A stretch of 9,579 bases of DNA from an uncultured Collinsella sp. (GTDB taxonomy: Bacteria > Actinomycetota > Coriobacteriia > Coriobacteriales > Coriobacteriaceae): NCBI GenBank assembly GCA_958453575.1, contig CAUDYH010000028.1, positions 1 through 9,579 on the forward strand, given 5' to 3'. This document shows positions 5,767-9,579 of this stretch, in pieces (within the stretch, counting starts at the first letter, position 1; every line of letters begins with the position of its first letter). The translations under genes were made by a program, and so were the position numbers. The notes beneath the pieces were generated by a model. It did not search any database and was not told the DNA's origin. It saw only the letters and a program-made list of their open reading frames with translations.

Positions 5767-7767
5767 ATGACCGAGGAGCTCAAGAAGCAGGGCGGCGTTG
5801 ATGACGCCGTTGCCGCGGGGCTGGTCGAGGAAACGGCTGCCGTGGCACCCGAGCTGGATGACGCCGCCAAGGCCGCAGCCGAGCGCGAGGCTCGCCGCCA
5901 AGCGCTCTACGAGGAAAACGAACGCGCCGAGGACGAGCGCGCCCGCGCCGAGGCAGAGCGCATGCGCGATGTGGACGACGAGGACGAGAAACCCCGCGAC
6001 ACCTGGGCGACGGTGCGCCGCCTGTGGAGCGAGGCTGCCGGCGACCATTGGCGCTTCTATATCGTGTTCGCGAGCATTGTGTTCTACGCCATCTTTAACA
6101 CCGCTGCGCCGGCATATAGCGCCCGCGTGATCGATGAGCTGTGGGGCCACATTCAGGTGGCGTTTGCCAACGGAACCACCTTCAACATCACTTGGGAGAA
6201 CTGCGGCAAGACCATCTTCGTCTACTTTATGATCTGGACTGCCGCTGCCTCGTTCTATGCGCTCCAGAGCTTTTTGATGTCGAGCGTGGCCGAACGCCTC
6301 AACCTGCGTCTACGCAACCGCATCGCACAAAAGCTCAACCGTCTGCCGCTTGCCTTCTTTGACGCGCATCGTCCCGGTGAGGTCGTCAGCCGTGCGACCA
6401 ACGACTTGGACAAGATGTCCGAGAGCATGCAGCGCGGACTGCTGCAGCTGCTGGTGTCGATCGGTACCGTGGTGGGCGCCGTGAGCGTGATGTTCGTGTT
6501 TAGCGTGCCGCTCACGCTGGTCTTTTTGTTCTTTATGACGCTGTCGCTGCTGGTGACCAAAGTGGTCTCGCGCCGCACACATGACGTGACCGGCGAGCGC
6601 CAGGAGTGGGTGTCCAAAATCACGAGCGCGGTCGAGGAGGGCTACTCGGGCCGTCTGGTGATTCGCGCATTCAACCGCGAGCACCAGAGCTCTGCCGAGG
6701 TGCACGAGGCCTCGGGCGAGCTGGCGCGCGTGAGCACCAAGGCCGACTTTATGATCAATGCCGTCGGCCCTGCGGTGCGCTTTATCGGCCGTTTGGCGCA
6801 GATCGTGATCGCGCTGGTGGGCTGCAGCATGCTGGTTGCCGGTCACATGACCGTCGGCGTGTTCCAGGCGTTCTTCCAGTTTATCTACGAGGCGTCCGAA
6901 CCCATGACGCAGCTGTCGTTTACCTTTAACTCGCTGCAGAGCGCGCTGGCGAGTGCGGAACGCGTGTTCGACCTGCTCGATGAGCCCGAGATGGAGGCCG
7001 ATCCGCTGCCGGACGAGGCCGCCAAGCTGCCGGGTCGCGTTGAGGGTCGCGTCTCTTTTGAGCACGTGCGCTTTGGTTATTCGCCCGACAAGCCGCTTAT
7101 GCGCGACGTGTCGTTTACCGCCGAGCCGGGCCAGAAGATTGCCGTGGTGGGAACCACGGGCGCAGGCAAGACGACGCTCATCAACCTGCTCATGCGCTTT
7201 TACGAGATCGACGGTGGCCGCATTACGCTCGACGGTGTGGATACGAGCCGCATGGATCGCGGCGAGCTACGTCAGCAGTTTGGCATGGTGCTGCAAGACG
7301 CCTGGCTGTTCGACGGCACGATTGCCGAGAACATCGCCTACGGCTGCCCCGAGGCGACGCACGATGAGATCGTGGCGGCCGCACGCGCCGCGCAGGTCGA
7401 CTTCTTTGTACGTACCATGCCGCAGGGCTACGACACGCGCGTGGCCAACGATGCCGAAAGCATCAGCCAGGGCCAGCGTCAGCTGCTGACCATCGCACGC
7501 GTGCTGCTCAACAACCCGGCGATTCTCATCCTGGACGAGGCGACGTCGAGCGTGGACACGCGCACCGAGCTTGCCATCGGCCGTGCCATGGACGCGCTTA
7601 TGCGCGGGCGCACGAGCTTTGTGATCGCGCATCGCCTGTCGACGATCGTCGATGCCGACCTCATCCTGGTCATGGACCACGGCAACATTATCGAGCAGGG
7701 CACGCATAAGGAGCTGCTCGCAGCCGAGGGCGCTTATGCCGACCTCTATCTGAGTCAGTTCGCATAA
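5767..7767 (+). CDS. ABC exporter half-transporter, catalytic partner with acidic N-terminal extension
   Basis: 666 residues; partner of the half-transporter encoded just upstream. Residues 1 to about 94 form a hydrophilic extension rich in Ala, Glu, Asp and Arg (around EREARRQALYEENERAED), predicted as a long charged helix or coiled coil in the cytoplasm. Six membrane helices (from about 97) and a nucleotide-binding domain follow. Walker A GTTGAGKTT is at 462-470, Walker B ILILDEA with catalytic Glu591, and switch His622 in IAHRLST, all canonical. The signature is ISQGQ (566-570) rather than SGGQ, as in TM288, which completes the degenerate site formed with the first subunit. The pair should thus have one active and one non-hydrolysing site. 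ATG 5767 sits six bases after GGGAGGTG (5753-5760), which lies in the end of the upstream gene. The extension makes it longer than the usual 580-620 residues. A terminator follows at 7806. Confidence 0.95.
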   Translation: MTEELKKQGGVDDAVAAGLVEETAAVAPELDDAAKAAAEREARRQALYEENERAEDERARAEAERMRDVDDEDEKPRDTWATVRRLWSEAAGDHWRFYIVFASIVFYAIFNTAAPAYSARVIDELWGHIQVAFANGTTFNITWENCGKTIFVYFMIWTAAASFYALQSFLMSSVAERLNLRLRNRIAQKLNRLPLAFFDAHRPGEVVSRATNDLDKMSESMQRGLLQLLVSIGTVVGAVSVMFVFSVPLTLVFLFFMTLSLLVTKVVSRRTHDVTGERQEWVSKITSAVEEGYSGRLVIRAFNREHQSSAEVHEASGELARVSTKADFMINAVGPAVRFIGRLAQIVIALVGCSMLVAGHMTVGVFQAFFQFIYEASEPMTQLSFTFNSLQSALASAERVFDLLDEPEMEADPLPDEAAKLPGRVEGRVSFEHVRFGYSPDKPLMRDVSFTAEPGQKIAVVGTTGAGKTTLINLLMRFYEIDGGRITLDGVDTSRMDRGELRQQFGMVLQDAWLFDGTIAENIAYGCPEATHDEIVAAARAAQVDFFVRTMPQGYDTRVANDAESISQGQRQLLTIARVLLNNPAILILDEATSSVDTRTELAIGRAMDALMRGRTSFVIAHRLSTIVDADLILVMDHGNIIEQGTHKELLAAEGAYADLYLSQFA

Positions 7768-7798
7768 TGTGACAAAGGGACAGTCCCGCATGTCACAT
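7767..7798. repeat. REP-like imperfect palindrome overlapping the exporter stop codon
   Basis: ATGTGACA (7767-7774) and TGTCACAT (7791-7798) form a perfect 8-bp outer dyad. Inside it, GGGAC (7777-7781) and GTCCC (7783-7787) form a second dyad around one A. The linkers differ (AA against GCA). The left arm begins on the last base of the stop codon TAA. The core GACAAAGGGACAGTCCC resembles palindromes scattered between genes in many bacteria (recalled, not checked). It could be a mobile REP/MITE-type unit or an extra 3' hairpin in front of the real terminator. Confidence 0.55.
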
Positions 7799-7805
7799 CA
7801 AAAAG

Positions 7806-7844
7806 AAAGGCGCGCCGGGGATGAATTCCCTGGCGCGCCTTTTT
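7806..7844. terminator. Strong bidirectional intrinsic terminator
   Basis: A stem of about 16 bp pairs 7806-7821 with 7827-7842; its core is AGGCGCGCC against GGCGCGCCT, and one inner pair is G-T. T's at 7840-7844 follow on the plus strand, and an A-rich run at 7800-7808 supplies T's on the minus strand. It can therefore end both the exporter operon and the convergent cysE gene, whose stop is 38 bases away. Confidence 0.93.
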
Positions 7845-7881
7845 GCGTTGATGCCGATGTCGTTTTGTGCCGCTTGCGTTC

Positions 7882-8586
7882 CTAGCGCTCGTCCACGAGC
7901 TTGGCGACGAGGGCTTTGAGCTCGGCCACCTCTCGCTCGAGTTCTTTGACGCGGCGGGCGTTCTCGGTGATGCCTTGGCGGTTGAGGGCACTCTGCTCGG
8001 CAGCGTCATCGGGCATGTACTCGCGATGCTGCTTGGCGTCGAAGCTCTCCTCGAACACGCGGCAGCCGTTGCGCTTGATGATGCGTCCCGGCACGCCCAC
8101 GACGGTGCAGTTGTCGGGCACGTCCTTGACGACAACCGAGTTGCCGCCGATTTTGACGTTGTTGCCGATGCGAATGTTGCCGAGCACCTTGGCGCCCGTG
8201 CCCACGGTGACGTTGTTGCCCAGGGTGGGGTGGCGCTTGCCGGTCTCGTTGCCGGTACCGCCGAGCGTGACGCCCTGATAGAGTACGCAGTTGTCGCCCA
8301 CAATGGTGGTCTCGCCAATAACGACGCCCATGGCGTGGTCGATAAAGAAGTGCTTGCCAATCTGCGCGGCAGGGTGAATCTCGACGCCGGTGATATGGCG
8401 GGTGAGCTGCGAGAGCACACGGGCGAGCGATCGGTGGCCGTGCTCCCAGAGCCAATGCTCGGGTACGTGGTTCCACTTGGCGTGAAGACCGGGGTACGAA
8501 AGGAAAATGACCAGACCGTTTTGCGCGGCGGGGTCCTGCGCTTGGACGGTCTTGATGTCCTCGCGAATGGTATTGATAAAGCTCAC
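7882..8586 (-). CDS. cysE: Serine O-acetyltransferase
   Basis: 234 residues; it transfers acetyl from acetyl-CoA to L-serine, giving O-acetylserine for cysteine synthesis in the cytoplasm. It is the short EpsC-type form: a compact helical start ([19 protein letters not shown]), then the left-handed beta-helix of hexapeptide repeats at about 65-170. The catalytic region is plain: EIHPAAQIG (69-77) and [12 protein letters not shown], with His84 matching E. coli His158 and Glu69 at the place of Asp143. The acetyl-CoA and serine loop [11 protein letters not shown] follows. An added C-terminal stretch (about 205-234, [20 protein letters not shown] and on) is a probable coiled coil, which may serve assembly with itself or with cysteine synthase. 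GTG at bases 8586-8584 was chosen because GGGAGGG lies about seven bases upstream and homologues start at this point. No cysteine synthase gene is adjacent. Confidence 0.94.
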   Translation of the reverse strand: MSFINTIREDIKTVQAQDPAAQNGLVIFLSYPGLHAKWNHVPEHWLWEHGHRSLARVLSQLTRHITGVEIHPAAQIGKHFFIDHAMGVVIGETTIVGDNCVLYQGVTLGGTGNETGKRHPTLGNNVTVGTGAKVLGNIRIGNNVKIGGNSVVVKDVPDNCTVVGVPGRIIKRNGCRVFEESFDAKQHREYMPDDAAEQSALNRQGITENARRVKELEREVAELKALVAKLVDER

Positions 8587-8615
8587 TGACCGCCCTCCCT
8601 TAGCGCCATGGCAAT

Positions 8616-8644
8616 GCGATTCAATAAAGTATAGCGATTCGCTA
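8616..8644 (-). promoter_or_regulatory. cysE -10 element framed by repeats
   Basis: On the minus strand TATACT (bases 8633-8628) is a near-perfect -10, about 42 bases before the cysE start, but no -35 of quality sits 16-18 bases upstream. GCGATTC (plus strand) occurs at 8616-8622 and 8634-8640, one copy on each side of the -10. The second lies within the perfect palindrome TAGCGA-T-TCGCTA (8632-8644), which overlaps the -10. A weak -35 plus flanking repeats suits a regulated, activator- or repressor-controlled promoter. Confidence 0.5.
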
Positions 8645-8729
8645 GGGATTAGGAAGAGCAATCTTTCACGGCTTACGTGACAGGTGTCAGTTATGCATAC
8701 TTGCTGGTAATGGAGTCATGCTTTTGTGG

Positions 8730-8763
8730 GGTTGCGCACGAGGGGGCGCCGCAACCGTATACT
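8730..8763 (+). promoter_or_regulatory. Candidate dedA promoter with a 7-bp inverted repeat
   Basis: TATACT at 8758-8763 is a good -10, 46 bases before the dedA start. TTGCGC at 8732-8737 could be a -35 but is 20 bases away, longer than usual. GGTTGCG (8730-8736) and CGCAACC (8750-8756) form a perfect inverted repeat with a 13-base spacer that fills the -35 to -10 space, as an operator would. Further upstream TGACA-GG-TGTCA (8678-8689) is another small dyad between the divergent genes. Confidence 0.45.
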
Positions 8764-8809
8764 GGTCAACTTGGACGTATCCGCGCCCACAACTGAGAGG
8801 TTTTACTTC

Positions 8810-9457
8810 ATGGGTTTCATTAATTTTATCGCCGAGTTGCTCAAAGACCCGCGCACCGCGATCGCCAGTTGGATTGCCGCCGGCCCGCTTATGGCCTACG
8901 GCTGCGTGTTCCTGATCATCTTTATCGAGACGGGCGTAGTGTTCTTCCCGTTCCTTCCCGGCGATTCGCTGCTGTTCGCCTCGGGCTTCTTTGCCCACAA
9001 CGGCGGCTTTAACATCGTGGCGCTTCTGGCCACCGCATGGGCCGCTGCCATCTTGGGCGATCAGTGCAACTTTATGATCGGTCATTTCTTTGGCAAAAAG
9101 ATCATTGCTTCGGGCAAGGTGAAGGCCATGACGCCCGAGCGCATCAAAAAGTCCGAGGATTTCTTGGACAAGTGGGGTCACCTAGCCATCTTCCTGGGCC
9201 GCTTCTTCCCGTTTATCCGCACCTTTGTGCCCTTTATCGCCGGCATGGGCGGCATGCACTGGCGCAACTTTGTCATCTTTAACGTGCTGGGCGGCATTAC
9301 CTGGTCGACGGTCTTTACGCTGCTGGGCTACTTCTTTGGCGGCATTCCCTTTGTGCAGGAGCACTTTGAGCTGCTGATTATCGGCATCGTCGCCGTGTCG
9401 ATCATCCCGACTGTGGTCGGTCTGGTTAAGGCTAAGCTGGGCAAAAAGAACGCGTAG
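8810..9457 (+). CDS. DedA-family (VTT domain) membrane protein
   Basis: 215 residues; a polytopic inner-membrane protein. The family is linked to proton-motive-force-dependent lipid handling, including flipping of undecaprenyl phosphate by UptA-type members, and to envelope stability; which role applies here is not known. The family hallmarks are present. IFIETGVVFFPFLPGDSLLF (37-56) carries the paired acids Glu40 and Asp52. GRFFPFIRTFVPFIAGMGGM carries the essential arginines Arg131 and Arg137 in the re-entrant region. Hydrophobic helices lie at about 25-50, 70-90, 125-145, 155-175 and 185-205, and the basic C-terminus ends KLGKKNA. ATG 8810 is preceded by GAGAGG at 8795-8800; the longer in-frame start at 8726 would add a non-hydrophobic segment running through the promoter. 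The gene stands alone, divergent from cysE, and ends in its own terminator. Confidence 0.93.
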   Translation: MGFINFIAELLKDPRTAIASWIAAGPLMAYGCVFLIIFIETGVVFFPFLPGDSLLFASGFFAHNGGFNIVALLATAWAAAILGDQCNFMIGHFFGKKIIASGKVKAMTPERIKKSEDFLDKWGHLAIFLGRFFPFIRTFVPFIAGMGGMHWRNFVIFNVLGGITWSTVFTLLGYFFGGIPFVQEHFELLIIGIVAVSIIPTVVGLVKAKLGKKNA

Positions 9458-9485
9458 CTCGAGCCAGCGCGCAAACCGTGCCGTT

Positions 9486-9526
9486 GAGGCCCGTCACCGC
9501 TTACGGTGGCGGGCCTCTTTAGTTTT
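9486..9526 (+). terminator. Strong intrinsic terminator of the DedA gene
   Basis: A 14-bp stem with one T-G pair, 9486-9499 with 9504-9517 (GAGGCCCGTCACCG against CGGTGGCGGGCCTC), closes a CTTA loop. TTTAGTTTT (9518-9526) follows. It lies 28 bases after the stop codon. Confidence 0.93.
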
Positions 9527-9528
9527 CA

Positions 9529-9579
9529 AGACTTTAGTCTGCTGGCCGCGCAGCGGCCAGCTTTAAACCACCCGCTACG
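9529..9579. terminator. Further hairpins at the window edge, perhaps ending a convergent gene
   Basis: AGACT-TT-AGTCT (9529-9540) is a small dyad. Directly after it, GCTGGCCGC (9541-9549) and GCGGCCAGC (9553-9561) form a perfect 9-bp stem with loop GCA, followed by TTTAAA. The dedA terminator lies just upstream, so this second hairpin more likely serves a gene entering from beyond the right edge, or is a repeat. On the minus strand one frame is open from the edge to a TAA near 9535, which could be the tail of such a gene but is only about 14 codons. The last bases (AACCACCCGC, then TACG) might be one arm of another hairpin cut by the window. Confidence 0.4.

Noticed and set aside
4752..5870. 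372-codon open frame on the minus strand across the ABC genes
   Set aside because: It overlaps both nucleotide-binding and membrane coding regions with clear family motifs on the plus strand; its composition is typical of an antisense shadow.
7808..7840. Paired GGCGCGCC sequences as a recombination or engineered site
   Set aside because: They are the two arms of an ordinary GC-rich terminator stem.
8587..8628. T-box or other long riboswitch leader for cysE
   Set aside because: The leader from the likely start site is only about 35-40 bases, with no T-box sequence and no terminator/antiterminator pair.
8726..8809. Longer start of the DedA protein at 8726
   Set aside because: The added 28 residues are basic and overlap the -10 and the inverted repeat; DedA proteins begin close to the first membrane segment, as with ATG 8810.

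Overview
The window is GC-rich, densely coded bacterial chromosome with strong G/C preference at third codon positions. Gene content and style suggest an anaerobic gut actinobacterium of the Coriobacteriia, close to Collinsella. The content is a Fis-type regulator without sigma-54 machinery, a short EpsC-type serine acetyltransferase, a MarR plus paired ABC exporter operon, a small nitroreductase and a DedA protein. This assignment is an inference from style and gene families, not from a marker gene. No rRNA, tRNA, CRISPR array, insertion sequence or phage gene is visible.

Layout. 1-333: possible tail of an upstream gene, then a non-coding stretch with unusually strong potential RNA structure (two long interleaved stems, 106-184, and a third stem to 208). 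334-1551 (+): a regulator with a Fis-type helix-turn-helix and a degenerate sigma-54-activator ATPase core. 1636-2211 (+): a single-pass membrane protein of unknown role with its own candidate promoter. 2253-2774 (-): a nitroreductase-family flavoprotein, convergent with the previous gene across a shared hairpin. 2775-3068: an AT-richer intergenic region. 3069-3359 (+): an isolated 96-residue protein with a strong ribosome binding site and a strong terminator. 3465-7844: the main operon, a MarR-family regulator followed without gaps by two ABC half-transporters, with operator-like repeats over the promoter and a bidirectional terminator at the end. 7882-8586 (-): serine O-acetyltransferase (cysE), convergent with the operon. 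8587-8809: a divergent control region with two TATACT -10 elements and several dyads. 8810-9457 (+): a DedA-family membrane protein with a strong terminator. 9527-9579: further hairpins up to the window edge.

The best supported functional unit is the MarR-ABC-ABC operon. The two half-transporters carry complementary deviations in their ATPase motifs: the first has Asp for the catalytic Glu and Gln for the switch His, and the second has SQGQ for SGGQ. That is the pattern of heterodimeric exporters with one degenerate and one active ATP site, such as TM287/288, BmrCD and LmrCD. The MarR protein probably represses its own operon through the repeats at 3465-3522. The other genes look like independent transcription units. 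The two least explained items are the structured leader at 106-208 and the regulator next to it, which has lost the residues of a sigma-54 activator ATPase.
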